A stretch of 64,000 nucleotides of DNA from Sphingobium indicum B90A (GCF_000264945.2 NZ_CP013070.1:1922001-1986000), one strand, 5' to 3'; shown: positions 17,685 through 28,719, counted from the stretch's first letter. Translations and numbers: made by a program. The notes: generated from the letters alone by a model not told the origin.

Positions 17685-18377
17685 ATGACGATCCAACCCC
17701 AATCCCCTCCATCGCTTTCCCGAATCCAGCAGAACTGGCTTGCCGCCAATGAACGGCGGCTGCTCGACTGGCTGTGCCGACGAATGCCGTCCTGGGTAAC
17801 GCCGGATCGCCTGACCGCGACCGGCATGGCAGGCGCGGTCATGGTCTTTGCCGGATATGCCGCCAGCAACATCGCCTCGTCCTGGCTGCTGCTTGCCATT
17901 GCGGGCTATGCGGTGCAGTGGTTCGGCGATTCCATGGACGGCAGCCTGGCGCGATACCGGCGCATAGAGCGCCCGTCCTACGGCTATTTCATCGATCATA
18001 GCTGCGACGGGCTGGCGACGCTGCTCATCCTGGCCGGGATCGGCCTCAGCCCGTTCGTGACGATGGATGTCGCCATGGTCGCGCTCGCGGGCTATCTGCT
18101 GCTGTCGATCCACGCCTTTCTCTCGGCGCGGGTATTGGGCGAATTGAAGCTGTCCTACCTTTCCGCCGGGCCGACCGAACTCAGGTTCATGCTGATCGGC
18201 ATGACGGTCATGATGATGGTGCTGGGAACGGCGCCGGGACTTTTCGGGCGCTGGTCCGGCTTTGATATTTTCGTGGGGACGGTCGGTTCGATCCTGATCG
18301 TCCTTTTCATCGGCCAGACGCTGGTCACGGGAAGAAGGCTTGCCCTTGCCGAAGCCGAACGCCGCGTCATGAACTGA
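17685..18377 (+). CDS. CDP-alcohol phosphatidyltransferase family protein
   Basis: 230-residue integral membrane enzyme that transfers a phosphatidyl group from a CDP-lipid to an alcohol. The family motif D-x2-D-G-x2-A-R...G-x3-D-x3-D is intact: GDSMDGSLARYRR followed by GYFIDHSCDG. About six hydrophobic segments follow or flank it (MAGAVMVFAGYAAS; LLLAIAGYAVQWF; MDVAMVALAGYLLL; FMLIGMTVMMMVLG; FVGTVGSILIVLFI). The acceptor alcohol (glycerol-P, inositol-P or other) cannot be told. The ATG chosen has GAAGG three bases upstream; the open frame runs back to 17586. Confidence 0.85.
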   Translation: MTIQPQSPPSLSRIQQNWLAANERRLLDWLCRRMPSWVTPDRLTATGMAGAVMVFAGYAASNIASSWLLLAIAGYAVQWFGDSMDGSLARYRRIERPSYGYFIDHSCDGLATLLILAGIGLSPFVTMDVAMVALAGYLLLSIHAFLSARVLGELKLSYLSAGPTELRFMLIGMTVMMMVLGTAPGLFGRWSGFDIFVGTVGSILIVLFIGQTLVTGRRLALAEAERRVMN

Positions 18378-18422
18378 GGGACAGGGGTCTAGAAAGCCGA
18401 CCCGCGCGGCCGACCGAAAACG

Positions 18423-19139
18423 TCAGACATGGACCAGATGGGCCACCGTATCGGCGCTGTCCTGCGCGGTCCTGCCCTCCTTCACGATCCGGCCGCGCTG
18501 CATCACCAGATAGCGGTCGGCAAAGCTCCAGGCGAAATCCAGATTCTGTTCGACGATCAGGATCGCGACGTTGAGTTCGGTCCGCACGCGGCGCAGGGCG
18601 TCCTCGATCTGCTGCACGATATTGGGCTGGATGCCCTCCGTCGGTTCGTCGAGCAGCAGCAGTTGCGGCTGTCCCGCCAGGGCGCGACCGATGGCGAGCT
18701 GCTGCTGTTCGCCGCCCGACAGAACCCCGGCCTTGCGGCCTGCGATCTGCGTCAGCTTGGGGAACAGGTCGAACACCATTTCGGGCACTGCCTTCGGCCC
18801 CTTGAACCCCTTGCGGGCGAGCGCGGATAGGCCGACTTCCAGATTTTCGCGCACGGTCAGATGCGGGAAGATATGGCGCCCCTGCGGCACGAAGCCGATG
18901 CCGATGCGCGATCGCTGATGCGGGCGCATCTCCGTGATTTCGTCGCCATGCCAGTAGATATGGCCCCCCGACGCCGGCAACTGGCCCATGATGGTGCGGA
19001 TCAGCGTCGTCTTGCCCACGCCGTTGCGGCCCAGCACCGTGATCGCGTCCCCGGCCTTCAGGTCGAAGGCCACGTCCCACAGCACCTGCCCCTTGCCATA
19101 GGCGGCGGACACGCTGCGCAGGTTCATGAGGTCGGTCAT
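18423..19139 (-). CDS. urtE: Urea ABC transporter, ATP-binding protein UrtE
   Basis: 238-residue ABC ATPase of the LivF/UrtE type. Walker A is GRNGVGKTT, the Q-loop is FVPQGRHIFPHLTV, the signature is LSGGEQQQLAIGRAL and Walker B is LLLLDEPTEGIQP. The downstream Glu-Gly-Ile-Gln-Pro run is typical of UrtE. Its ATG overlaps the urtD stop (ATGA). Last gene of urtABCDE, which imports urea for the urease encoded divergently at 24303-29947. It energises the UrtBC permease together with UrtD. Confidence 0.93.
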   Translation of the reverse strand: MTDLMNLRSVSAAYGKGQVLWDVAFDLKAGDAITVLGRNGVGKTTLIRTIMGQLPASGGHIYWHGDEITEMRPHQRSRIGIGFVPQGRHIFPHLTVRENLEVGLSALARKGFKGPKAVPEMVFDLFPKLTQIAGRKAGVLSGGEQQQLAIGRALAGQPQLLLLDEPTEGIQPNIVQQIEDALRRVRTELNVAILIVEQNLDFAWSFADRYLVMQRGRIVKEGRTAQDSADTVAHLVHV

Positions 19140-19879
19140 TTCGCCCTCCCGAGGTAGATGGCGGCGACTTCCTCGTCGGCGCGGATTTGCTCCAGCGTGC
19201 CTTCGCGCAGCAGCCGTCCCTGATGCAGCACGACGACATGACCGCCCAGTTGCGACACGAAATCGATGTCATGGTCGATCACCAGCACCGCATGCTTGCC
19301 CAGCAGGGAACGGACGAGGGTCGCGGTCTGGCTGCTTTCCGAAGCGCCCATGCCGGCCGTCGGCTCGTCGAGCAGCAGCAGTTCGGCGTCGGTCGCAACC
19401 ACCATGCCGATCTCCAGCCATTGCTTTTCGCCATGCGACAGATTGCCCGCCAGCGTGTCGCGGCGATCGGTGAGGCCGATCTGCTCCAATATCTCCTCGG
19501 CGCGCGCACGCGCTTCCGCCTCGCCCTTGCGGGAAAAACATGCCCACCAGTTCCGGTCGCGCGTCGCGGCGATGGCAAGGTTGTCGATCACCGACAGGGC
19601 GACGAGCACGCCGGGCGTCTGGAACTTGCGGCAGATACCGCGCCCGACAATGGCATGTTCGCTTTCCGCCTGTATCTCCGCGCCGTGGAACAGGACTCTG
19701 CCGGAAGCCGGCCGGACCCTGCCGATGATGGAATCGCACATGGTCGACTTGCCCGCGCCATTGGGGCCTATCACCACGGTCATCGACCCGCTTTCGATGG
19801 TCAGCGACAGATCGTCTATCGCCTTGAACCCGTCGAAATCGACGACGACATTTTCAAGCTGGAGCATGGGAACGGTCAT
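19136..19879 (-). CDS. urtD: Urea ABC transporter, ATP-binding protein UrtD
   Basis: 247-residue ABC ATPase of the LivG/UrtD type: Walker A GPNGAGKST, signature NLSHGEKQWLEIGMVVA and Walker B LLLLDEPTAGMG, then a conserved His in VLVIDHDIDFVSQLG. The start at 19879 overlaps the urtC stop by four bases; the longer frame to 20059 lies inside urtC. SHGEKQWLEIGM is the form found in UrtD rather than LivG. Confidence 0.93.
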   Translation of the reverse strand: MTVPMLQLENVVVDFDGFKAIDDLSLTIESGSMTVVIGPNGAGKSTMCDSIIGRVRPASGRVLFHGAEIQAESEHAIVGRGICRKFQTPGVLVALSVIDNLAIAATRDRNWWACFSRKGEAEARARAEEILEQIGLTDRRDTLAGNLSHGEKQWLEIGMVVATDAELLLLDEPTAGMGASESSQTATLVRSLLGKHAVLVIDHDIDFVSQLGGHVVVLHQGRLLREGTLEQIRADEEVAAIYLGRAK

Positions 19880-20988
19880 GGCGCGGCCTCGCCTGCGATG
19901 GGTTGCGACGCGGTCTTGGCCCTTTCGCGGCGCCAGCGGGCGAACAGGTCGCCTGCCTTGCCGGGACGGAAGGGATGGTCGGGACCGAACAGGCCTGCCA
20001 GGCCCTGCGGCAGGATGGTGACGGCCGCGATGAACAGCGCGCCAAGGCCATAGAGCCACACTTCGGGCATGGCGGTCGAAATCTTGTCCTTGGCGAAATT
20101 GACCAGCAGCGCGCCCGCGATCGCTCCGATCAGGCTGTTGCGCCCGCCGATGGCGGCCCAGATCACCATCTCGATGGAGGGCACCACGCCCACCAGCGCG
20201 GGCGACACCACGCCGGCATGCAGGGTGAAGAGCGCGCCCGACATGCCGGTCAGCAGCGCGGCGACGGCAAAGGCGATCACCTTGTAGGGCGTGGGGTCAT
20301 AGCCCAGGAAACGCATGCGGTTCGCGCCGTCGCGGCTGGCGCGCAGCAGCTTGCCGTAGCGGCTCGCCAGCAGCCAGCGCAGGCCCAACAGGCCTGCCAC
20401 GACCAGCGCGAGCGTGATGAAATAGAGCGCCAGCGTGGTGGAAGGCAGGTTGAGGTTGAAGCCGAACAGCGTCTGATAGTCGGTCAGGCCGTTGAACCCG
20501 CCGGTCAGCCCCTGCTGGCTGACGAGCAGGGTCGCGAAGGCCAGGGCCAGCGCCTGGGTGATCAGCGCGAAATAGACGCCGCCGATTCGCCGCCGGAATA
20601 TGGCCCAGGCCATCAGCGCGCCGAGCGCGGTCGGCACGACCAGCACGGCCGCGACGGCGGCGAAGGGGCTTTTGACCAGGGACCACCACCAGGGCAGCGC
20701 CTCCGTCCCCGACCAGATCATGAAGTCGGGCAATTCCCCCTCCGCCAGTCCGGCGAGCTTCAGATGCATGGCGAGGGCATAGCCGCCCAGGCCGAAGAAC
20801 ACGCCTTGCCCCAGGCTCAAAATCCCGCCTTCGCCCCAGATGAGGACAAGCCCCATGGCGGTCAGCGACAGCGCCAGGAAACGGGCCAGCAGGTTGAGGT
20901 CATAAGCCGAAAGCAGCCACGGCGCGGCGATGGCGAGGATCAGCGCCACGCCGGTGGCGGCCTGTTTGATGGGGAGCGTCCCGGTCAT
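19876..20988 (-). CDS. urtC: Urea ABC transporter, permease UrtC
   Basis: 370-residue inner-membrane permease with about ten hydrophobic helices. LIWGEGGILSLGQGVFFGLGGYALAMHLKL is the hallmark of UrtC (LivM type). GGVYFALITQALALAFATLL and GLTGGFNGLTDYQTLFGF follow. The cytoplasmic EAA-like loop is SRYGKLLRASRDGANRMRFLGYDP. The ATG has AGGAGA upstream and lies 11 nt after the urtB stop. Confidence 0.94.
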   Translation of the reverse strand: MTGTLPIKQAATGVALILAIAAPWLLSAYDLNLLARFLALSLTAMGLVLIWGEGGILSLGQGVFFGLGGYALAMHLKLAGLAEGELPDFMIWSGTEALPWWWSLVKSPFAAVAAVLVVPTALGALMAWAIFRRRIGGVYFALITQALALAFATLLVSQQGLTGGFNGLTDYQTLFGFNLNLPSTTLALYFITLALVVAGLLGLRWLLASRYGKLLRASRDGANRMRFLGYDPTPYKVIAFAVAALLTGMSGALFTLHAGVVSPALVGVVPSIEMVIWAAIGGRNSLIGAIAGALLVNFAKDKISTAMPEVWLYGLGALFIAAVTILPQGLAGLFGPDHPFRPGKAGDLFARWRRERAKTASQPIAGEAAP

Positions 20989-20999
20989 GCGCCGGTCTC

Positions 21000-21893
21000 C
21001 TATTCTGCGTCCAGCGCGCGGGAGCGGACGGCGATCACGCCCTGCGGCCGGAACTGGAGGAAGAGGATGACGAAGATCAGCGTCAGCACCTGCGCGAAGC
21101 TCACGTCCACGAAGATTTGCGACAGCGCCATGAACAGGCCGATCATCAGCGCCGCCAGCGTCGTCCCGACGACGCTGCCAAGGCCGCCCAGGATCACGAC
21201 CAGGAAGGCGGTCACGATATAGCCCTGGCCGACGGTCGGCGTGACCGGGCCGAGCAGCGCCAGCACCACGCCGCCGACGCCCGCGACGCCCGCGCCCAGC
21301 GCGAAGATGAAGGCGTCCACCTGGCGCACGTTGACGCCCATCGCCGCTGCGGTCGCCCGGTCCTGATTGACGGCGCGCACCAGCAGGCCGATGCGCGTAT
21401 AACGCAGCAACGCGGCCAGGCCGCCCAGTATCAACGCCGCCAGCAGCAGGATGAACAGCCGGATCGTCGGCAGTTGCAGCGGTCCGAGCGCGAAGCCGCC
21501 GTCAAGCCATGCGGGCGCGGTCACGGATACGCCGGTGGCGCCGAACAGGTCGCGCGCCGCCTGCTGAAGGATCAGGCTGACGCCCCATGTCGCCAGCAGC
21601 GTGTCGAGCGGCCTGGACGTGAGCTTGCTCACCAGCGTCACTTCCAGCAGGCCGCCGAGCATCCCCGCGCCCAGGAAGGCGACGAGCATGGCGACGATGA
21701 TGCCCATCGGCCCCGGCACGAACAGGATGGTGAGATAGGCAAGATAGCTGCCCACCATCAATATTTCGCCATGCGCCATGTTGATGACGCGCATCAGCCC
21801 GAAGCTGAGCGCCAGGCCCAGCGCGGCGAGGATGTAGAGCGACGCCACGCTGAAGCCGTTGAAAAGCTGGCCGAAGAGAAATGCGGCGTCCAT
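21000..21893 (-). CDS. urtB: Urea ABC transporter, permease UrtB
   Basis: 297-residue LivH-type permease. LGLALSFGLMRVINMAHGEILMVGSYLAYL is the family signature, and the C-terminal half has GLLVRAVNQDRATAAAMGVN and IVTAFLVVILGGLGSVVGTT. Start ATG follows AGGGAGG. It is separated from urtA by 114 bp holding a long hairpin (21929-21977), while urtB to urtE are tightly packed. Pairs with UrtC to form the membrane channel for urea. Confidence 0.94.
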   Translation of the reverse strand: MDAAFLFGQLFNGFSVASLYILAALGLALSFGLMRVINMAHGEILMVGSYLAYLTILFVPGPMGIIVAMLVAFLGAGMLGGLLEVTLVSKLTSRPLDTLLATWGVSLILQQAARDLFGATGVSVTAPAWLDGGFALGPLQLPTIRLFILLLAALILGGLAALLRYTRIGLLVRAVNQDRATAAAMGVNVRQVDAFIFALGAGVAGVGGVVLALLGPVTPTVGQGYIVTAFLVVILGGLGSVVGTTLAALMIGLFMALSQIFVDVSFAQVLTLIFVILFLQFRPQGVIAVRSRALDAE

Positions 21894-21928
21894 GGGCGCC
21901 TCCCTGTTGCTTGGTCCTTGGCGCTTTC

Positions 21929-21977
21929 CGCCTTCGCGCCGGTTCTTGAGAGGGAGCCTGAACCGGACGCGAAGGCG
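21929..21977. promoter_or_regulatory. Long hairpin between urtA and urtB
   Basis: Arms CGCCTTCGCGCCGGTTC and GAACCGGACGCGAAGGCG pair over 17 bp with one bulge around a 14-nt loop. There is no T-run, so it is less likely to be a full terminator. In binding-protein operons such a hairpin commonly lowers expression of the permease genes relative to the binding protein or protects the 3' end of its message. Confidence 0.6.
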
Positions 21978-22007
21978 GGTTGCGCACCGGGCCGACGGGT
22001 CGCGTCG

Positions 22008-23240
22008 TCAGCCGATGCTGCAGGTCTTTCCGGGGAAGGCCAGCGGATCATAGGGTTCGGGCTGGATCGCGCCCTTCGACGTCCAGAGGATCTTGAACTG
22101 GCCCTTGGGGTCCGCTTCGCCGATATAGGCGGTCTGGACCAGGCTGTTGTTCTTGACGAAGTTCACCTTGCCCAGCGGCGTGTCGACAGCGTCCAGCGTC
22201 ACCGCCGCCGCCCGCACCTTCGCCGGATCTGTGCTGCCCGCCTTTTCCACGGCCGCCTTCCACACATAGACGTCGACATAGCCGTGGACCATCGGGTCGG
22301 TCAGCACCTTGTCCTCGCCGAACTTCGCCTTGTACGCCTTGATGAACTTGGCGTTGGCGTCGCCATCCAGCGTCTGAAAATAGTTCCAGGCGGCATAGCT
22401 GCCCTCGACCAGCGCCGGGCCCATGGCCTGCGCTTCCTGTTCGCCGATGGAGAAGGACATGACCGGGATCACCTTGGGCGTCAGGCCCGCCGCCGCCATC
22501 TGCTTGAAGAAGGCGACGTTGGAATCGCCGTTCAGCGTATTGAAGATGATGTCGGGCCTGGCCGCCTTGATCTTGCCGATGACGCCGGAAAATTCGGTGC
22601 CGCCCAGCGGCTGATATTCCTCGCCGGCCAATTTCAGGCCGTCCTTTTCCAGATGCTTCTTGACGATCAGGTTCGCGGTGCGCGGATAGACATAGTCCGA
22701 CCCCACCAGGAAGAAGTTTTTGTAGCCCTTCTCCTTCGCCCAGTCATAGGCGGGCAGGGTCTGCTGGTTGGGCTGCGCGCCCGAATACATGATGTTGGGT
22801 GAACATTCATTCCCTTCGAACTGCACCGGATACCAGAGCAGGTTCCCGGTCTTTTCGAACACCGGCAGCATCGCCTTGCGGCTGGCGGAGGTCCATCCGC
22901 CGAACACCGTGGCTACGCCGTCGTCGGAGACCAGCTTGTTCGCCTTCTGCGCGAAGATGGCTGGGTCGGACGCGCCATCTTCCGTCACCGCCGCGATCTG
23001 CTTGCCCAGCACGCCGCCCGCCGCGTTGATCTCATCGATGGCGAGTTGGGTGGAATTCTTCACCGTATCCTCGCTGATCGCCATGGTGCCGGACAGCGAA
23101 TGCAGGATGCCGACCTTGATCGCGTCGCCGCCGGCCGCCGCCGTGGCGTTGCCGCTTTCCGACTTGCCGCACGCGGTCGCCAGCATGGTGCAGGCCAGCG
23201 TCAGCGCCAGAAAGGATTTCCTGCCAAGCCCTTTTTTCAT
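22008..23240 (-). CDS. urtA: Urea ABC transporter substrate-binding lipoprotein UrtA
   Basis: 410 residues. The start with AGGAG seven bases upstream gives MKKGLGRKSFLALTLACTML, a lipoprotein leader with lipobox LATAC. UrtA-specific tracts are present: IKVGILHSLSGTMAISEDTV, FGGWTSASRKAMLPVFE, LLWYPVQFEGNECSPNIMYS and GAQPNQQTLPAYDW. These separate it from branched-chain amino-acid binding proteins. It captures urea in the periplasm for UrtBCDE. A TACGTCAAA motif lies 91 bp upstream, shared with the porin and ureD. Confidence 0.94.
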   Translation of the reverse strand: MKKGLGRKSFLALTLACTMLATACGKSESGNATAAAGGDAIKVGILHSLSGTMAISEDTVKNSTQLAIDEINAAGGVLGKQIAAVTEDGASDPAIFAQKANKLVSDDGVATVFGGWTSASRKAMLPVFEKTGNLLWYPVQFEGNECSPNIMYSGAQPNQQTLPAYDWAKEKGYKNFFLVGSDYVYPRTANLIVKKHLEKDGLKLAGEEYQPLGGTEFSGVIGKIKAARPDIIFNTLNGDSNVAFFKQMAAAGLTPKVIPVMSFSIGEQEAQAMGPALVEGSYAAWNYFQTLDGDANAKFIKAYKAKFGEDKVLTDPMVHGYVDVYVWKAAVEKAGSTDPAKVRAAAVTLDAVDTPLGKVNFVKNNSLVQTAYIGEADPKGQFKILWTSKGAIQPEPYDPLAFPGKTCSIG

Positions 23241-23330
23241 GAATATGCTCCTGTGACTGTTGCCCGGCCGACCGCGTCGCCGCTCCACCGGGCAAGGATG
23301 CTGCGGCGCGATGCGCGCAGCCATGGGTCA

Positions 23331-23339
23331 TTTGACGTA
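23331..23339 (-). promoter_or_regulatory. Putative urea-regulon operator (urtA copy)
   Basis: TACGTCAAA on the minus strand, reading toward urtA, 91 bp before its ATG. Followed by TGACCCATGGC; the porin copy is followed by the similar TGCCGCATGCC. Confidence 0.55.
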
Positions 23340-23358
23340 GTGTGCGTGGGTGCGCGGG

Positions 23359-24084
23359 TCAGAAGACCGCGCCGATGGAAAAGAGCGCCGCGCCCTTCGC
23401 CCGGTTGCCGCCGCGCGAATTGGCGGAATAACGGTTGGTGTCGACATAATCGATGCCGAAGGTCACCGCCTTATAGGTATAGAAGGCGCCAAGCTGCCAG
23501 TTGACCTTGTCGTCCCAGTTGGTCCCGTCCTCGTAACCGAGCAGGCCGCGGAAGGCGAGGCCGGTCTTCGGCACGGCATAGCGCGCGCTGCCGTAGACAT
23601 AGGTGGAATGGCCGCCGCCATTATATTCGTCATGGATCACGCCCGCGCCCCCCGTCACCGGGCCGACCGGCGCGTTGATGCCGAATTCATACTGGTCGAA
23701 ATCCAGATCGTCGATGTCGTGGAAGACGAGCCGCAAATAGCGGGCGCGAATATTGACGTCGCCGACATCGGCCTGCACGCCGCCGAAGAAATCGGTTTCC
23801 ATCGCGCCGCCTCCGGCATCCTTGTCCAGGCTGGAACCCCAGATGCCGCCATAGATGCTGAATGCCCCCGCGACCGGGATCTTGGCCGACACCACGCCCT
23901 GGATCACCGGCTTGTTGTCGGACAGCGACGCTCCGCGCAGGCGATAGTCGGTCAGGAAGGTGACGCCGCCCGTCAGGATGACCGGCTCGCTGCCCGCATC
24001 CTGCGCCTGGGCCTGTATCGAACCGGCCGTCAGCGCCGCTGCTCCGGCTGCCAGAAGCATGGCCATTTTCCCGTATCGCTTCAT
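23359..24084 (-). CDS. TorF-type putative outer-membrane porin (TIGR02001 family)
   Basis: 241-residue outer-membrane protein. The start with AGGGGAC upstream gives MKRYGKMAMLLAAGAAALTA, with a cleavage site near IQAQAQD. The mature part starts with the family pattern VTFLTDYRLRGASLSDNKPV and consists of amphipathic strands (FSIYGGIWGSSL; ETDFFGGVQADVGD; YGSARYAVPKTGL), ending in GAALFSIGAVF with terminal Phe. It heads the transport arm of the urea module, so it probably lets urea or a related compound through the outer membrane. TACGTCAAA lies 69 bp upstream. Confidence 0.85.
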   Translation of the reverse strand: MKRYGKMAMLLAAGAAALTAGSIQAQAQDAGSEPVILTGGVTFLTDYRLRGASLSDNKPVIQGVVSAKIPVAGAFSIYGGIWGSSLDKDAGGGAMETDFFGGVQADVGDVNIRARYLRLVFHDIDDLDFDQYEFGINAPVGPVTGGAGVIHDEYNGGGHSTYVYGSARYAVPKTGLAFRGLLGYEDGTNWDDKVNWQLGAFYTYKAVTFGIDYVDTNRYSANSRGGNRAKGAALFSIGAVF

Positions 24085-24152
24085 CGTGATTGTCCCCTTT
24101 ACTGATTTGCGGGGACATATTGTGCAATGCAGCAGCAACACGGCATGCGGCA

Positions 24153-24161
24153 TTTGACGTA
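24153..24161 (-). promoter_or_regulatory. Putative urea-regulon operator (porin copy)
   Basis: TACGTCAAA on the minus strand, reading toward the porin gene, 69 bp before its ATG. Confidence 0.55.
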
Positions 24162-24218
24162 GATCCGGATGCAGGCCGGAGGGGCGCCGCGCGCCGCCCT
24201 TGGGGCGTTGGCGGTCAA

Positions 24219-24227
24219 TACGTCAAA
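24219..24227 (+). promoter_or_regulatory. Putative urea-regulon operator (ureD copy)
   Basis: TACGTCAAA on the plus strand, reading toward ureD, 76 bp before its TTG start. With the porin copy it forms an inverted pair in the 218-bp divergent region. Confidence 0.55.
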
Positions 24228-24302
24228 CGTCCACCCTTTCGGCGACAAGGCGCATTGAACGCGGATTTTTTCTGGAGATAATGATCGGGGAGGAGACAAA
24301 TC

Positions 24303-25184
24303 TTGTTCGGTCCCACGTTCGACCCCGACATCGGCAGGCAGGCCGCCCGGATCGCTTCCGGTCCTTGTGCGGTGCCGAACAGCCTGCGCAGCCATGGCGA
24401 GTTGCGGCTCGCTTTCGGGCAACGAAACGGGCGGACCGTGATGAAGGACAGTTATCAGGCAGGCTGCCTGCGCGCCCGCATGCCGCGCCGCGACGAAGGG
24501 GGACGGCCATGCGCCGTGCTGATCAACACGGCGGGCGGCCTGGCGGAGGGCGACAGCGTGCGCCAGTCCGTCCGCTGGGCGGCGGAGACCAGCGCCACCG
24601 TGACGGGCCAGGCGGCGGAGAAAGTCTATCGCGCCCTGTCCCATGGCTGCCGGATCTATACGCAATTGCGGGTCGAACAGGGCGCCGACGCGGAATGGCT
24701 GCCGCAGGAAACGATCCTGTTCGACCGCGCCCGCCTGGCCCGGGAGACGCGCATCCTGCTCGATGCCGACGTGACCTTCCTGGGGCTGGAGGCCGTGGTC
24801 CTGGGCCGCGCGGCGATGGGCGAGCGCATGGCGCACGGCGCGCTCGGCGACCGGATGCGCATCTACCGGAACGGCCGGCTGATCTATGCCGACGCGCTGG
24901 CGCTGGAAGGGGATGTCGACGCGATGATGCGCCGCTCCGCCATCGGCGGGGGAGCAGGCGCGATGGCCGTCATCGTCCACGCCTCCGCCCGCGCCGCCGC
25001 GCTGCTGGAGCCGGTGCGGCAGGCCCTGGCCGAACCGGCCGGACGCGCCGCCGCCAGCGCGTGGAACGGCCTGCTCGCCATCCGGCTGCTCGCGCCGGAC
25101 GGCGCGGCGTTGCGCGCCGACATCATGGCGGCGCTGATGGCCCTGCGCGAGGGCCGCCCCCTGCCCCGCGTGTGGAGGTGCTGA
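24303..25184 (+). CDS. ureD: Urease accessory protein UreD (UreH)
   Basis: 293-residue scaffold protein that binds apo-urease with UreF and UreG during nickel insertion. Family features are [33 protein letters not shown], the central AAEKVYRAL and [16 protein letters not shown]. The start is TTG, preceded by GGGGAGGAG at proper spacing; no in-frame ATG fits the family's N-terminus. First gene of ureDABCEFG-ureJ; ureA starts one base after its stop. Confidence 0.93.
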   Translation: MFGPTFDPDIGRQAARIASGPCAVPNSLRSHGELRLAFGQRNGRTVMKDSYQAGCLRARMPRRDEGGRPCAVLINTAGGLAEGDSVRQSVRWAAETSATVTGQAAEKVYRALSHGCRIYTQLRVEQGADAEWLPQETILFDRARLARETRILLDADVTFLGLEAVVLGRAAMGERMAHGALGDRMRIYRNGRLIYADALALEGDVDAMMRRSAIGGGAGAMAVIVHASARAAALLEPVRQALAEPAGRAAASAWNGLLAIRLLAPDGAALRADIMAALMALREGRPLPRVWRC

Positions 25185-25185
25185 G

Positions 25186-25488
25186 ATGCTGCTGACCCCG
25201 CGGGAGAAGGACAAGCTGATGCTCGCCATGGCGGCGATGGTCGCCCGGCGGCGGCTGGAACGGGGCGTCAGGCTCAACTATCCCGAAGCCGTCGCGCTGA
25301 TCTCCGACCATGTGCTGGAGGGCGCGCGCGACGGGCGCAGCGTCGCCGACCTCATGGAGGCGGGCGCCCATGTGCTCAGCCGCGCGCAGGTGATGCCCGG
25401 CATCGCAGAGATGATCCCCGATGTGCAGGTCGAGGCGACCTTTCCGGACGGCACGAAGCTGGTGACGGTGCATGACCCCATACGATGA
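25186..25488 (+). CDS. ureA: Urease gamma subunit
   Basis: 100 residues, the normal length for a separate gamma subunit. Begins [20 protein letters not shown] and contains [20 protein letters not shown] and the Gly-Ile-Met-containing [20 protein letters not shown]. It forms the (alpha-beta-gamma)3 holoenzyme with UreB and UreC. Its 3' end overlaps ureB by 17 bp, which couples their translation. Confidence 0.97.
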   Translation: MLLTPREKDKLMLAMAAMVARRRLERGVRLNYPEAVALISDHVLEGARDGRSVADLMEAGAHVLSRAQVMPGIAEMIPDVQVEATFPDGTKLVTVHDPIR

Positions 25489-25797
25489 CGTCGTTCCCGG
25501 CGAGCTGCTGCCCGGCCCCGGCGATCACATCCTGAACGCGGGCCAGCCCGTCACGCGCCTTGCCGTCGCGAACAGCGGCGACCGGCCGGTCCAGGTCGGC
25601 AGCCACTATCATTTCGCGGAGGCCAATGACGGGCTGATCTTCGACCGGCAGGCCGCGCTGGGCCAACGGCTGGACATTCCCGCCGGGACGGCGGTGCGGT
25701 TCGAGCCGGGGCAGACGCGGGAGGTCGACCTCATCCCCCTGCGCGGCGGCCGGACGGTGATCGGCTTTCAGGGCAAGGTCATGGGGGCGCTGGACTG

Positions 25798-25798
<1 letters not shown>
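25472..25798 (+). CDS. ureB: Urease beta subunit
   Basis: 108 residues. The [14 protein letters not shown] segment and [20 protein letters not shown] are diagnostic. The start lies inside ureA and the stop overlaps the ureC start as TGATG. Structural subunit that packs against UreC. Confidence 0.97.
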
Positions 25799-27507
<1,709 letters not shown>

Positions 27508-27518
27508 AGGCCCGTTCC

Positions 27519-28031
27519 ATGAACGCCCCGGTGAACCGCATCCTCTCCATCATCCCGCAGGCAAGGGACGGCGTCGACGGTCCCTGGGCCGACAGCGTCC
27601 GGCTGGACCATGATCTGCGCAACCGGCGGCGCATGGTCTATACGACGCAGGGCGGGCGCGGCATCCTGCTCGACATGCCGCGCGCCGTGCATTTGCGCGA
27701 CGGCGACGGGCTGGCGCTGGATAGCGGAGAGCTTGTTCGCGTGGAGGCCGCGCCCGAACCGCTGATCGAGATCACGGCGCCCAACATGCCACTGCTGCTG
27801 CGGCTGGCCTGGCACTTGGGCAACCGGCACCTGCCGACGCAGTTGCTGGGCGACGGGATGCGCATCCGGCACGACCATGTGATCGCGGAGATGATCGAGG
27901 GGCTGGGCGGACGCTGCGAACATGTGCTGGCGCCCTTCGATCCCGAAGGCGGCGCCTATGAGGGTGTCGGCCATGGGCGCCATCATCATGACGGCGGGGA
28001 TCATCACCGCCACGAGCATGCGCATGGATGA
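27519..28031 (+). CDS. ureE: Urease accessory protein UreE (nickel metallochaperone)
   Basis: 170 residues from the ATG with GAAGG eight bases upstream; a TTG at 27504 overlapping the ureC stop is the alternative. The peptide-binding N-domain ([20 protein letters not shown]) is followed by the metal-binding domain ([20 protein letters not shown], then [20 protein letters not shown]). The tail is strongly His-rich (nine His in the last 20 residues), as in nickel-storing UreE proteins. It delivers Ni(II) to the UreDFG-urease complex. Confidence 0.94.
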   Translation: MNAPVNRILSIIPQARDGVDGPWADSVRLDHDLRNRRRMVYTTQGGRGILLDMPRAVHLRDGDGLALDSGELVRVEAAPEPLIEITAPNMPLLLRLAWHLGNRHLPTQLLGDGMRIRHDHVIAEMIEGLGGRCEHVLAPFDPEGGAYEGVGHGRHHHDGGDHHRHEHAHG

Positions 28032-28719
28032 AGGCGCGCTGTTCGACCTGATGAGCTGGATGTCGCCGGCCTGGCCGATCGGCGCCTTCGCTCATTCGGG
28101 CGGGCTGGAATGGGCGGTGGAGGCGGGCTTCGTAACGGATCGCGCCAGCACCGCGGACTGGATCGGCGATCTGATCGCCCGCGGGTCGGCGCATAACGAC
28201 ATGGTGCTGTTCGTCCATGCCTGGCGCGCGGCACGGGCGGGCGACCGGGACGGGTTGCTGGAGATTGCCGACCTTGGCGCGGCCAGCCAGACGAGCCATG
28301 AGCGGAGGTTGGAGGCGACGGCGCAGGGCGGGGCGTTCCGCCGGATCGCCCTCGACGCGACGGGGGCCTCCGCCTTCGACAGGCTGATCGAGGGGATCGA
28401 ACCCGACGATCTCGTCTACCCGGTCGCGGCGGCGGCGCTGTTCGCCTGCCATGGCATCGCGCTGCGGCCCGCCGCGACCGCCTATCTGCACGGGCTGGCG
28501 GCCAATCTGGTGTCCGCCGCCCAACGGCTCGTGCCCCTGGGGCAGACCGACGGGCAGCGCGTCATGCTGGCGCTGCGGCCCGCGATCATCGCCGCCGCCG
28601 CGCAGGCTGCCGACCTGCCCGACGGCGACCCCTTCCTGGCCATGGGATCGGCATGCTTGATGGCGGACCTCGGCTCCATGGCGCATGAAACCCAATATAC
28701 CAGGCTGTTCAGGACATGA
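28018..28719 (+). CDS. ureF: Urease accessory protein UreF
   Basis: All-helical activation protein that gates the UreG GTPase. Family tracts: [25 protein letters not shown] and the C-terminal [24 protein letters not shown]. The likely start is one of two ATGs, 28018 or 28024, both within the end of ureE. No clear ribosome site is visible, consistent with coupling to ureE. Overlaps ureG by four bases. Confidence 0.94.
   Translation: MRMDEGALFDLMSWMSPAWPIGAFAHSGGLEWAVEAGFVTDRASTADWIGDLIARGSAHNDMVLFVHAWRAARAGDRDGLLEIADLGAASQTSHERRLEATAQGGAFRRIALDATGASAFDRLIEGIEPDDLVYPVAAAALFACHGIALRPAATAYLHGLAANLVSAAQRLVPLGQTDGQRVMLALRPAIIAAAAQAADLPDGDPFLAMGSACLMADLGSMAHETQYTRLFRT

Noticed and set aside
18423..24084. 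Branched-chain amino-acid transporter
   Set aside because: UrtA and UrtC signatures and the adjacent urease operon favour urea.
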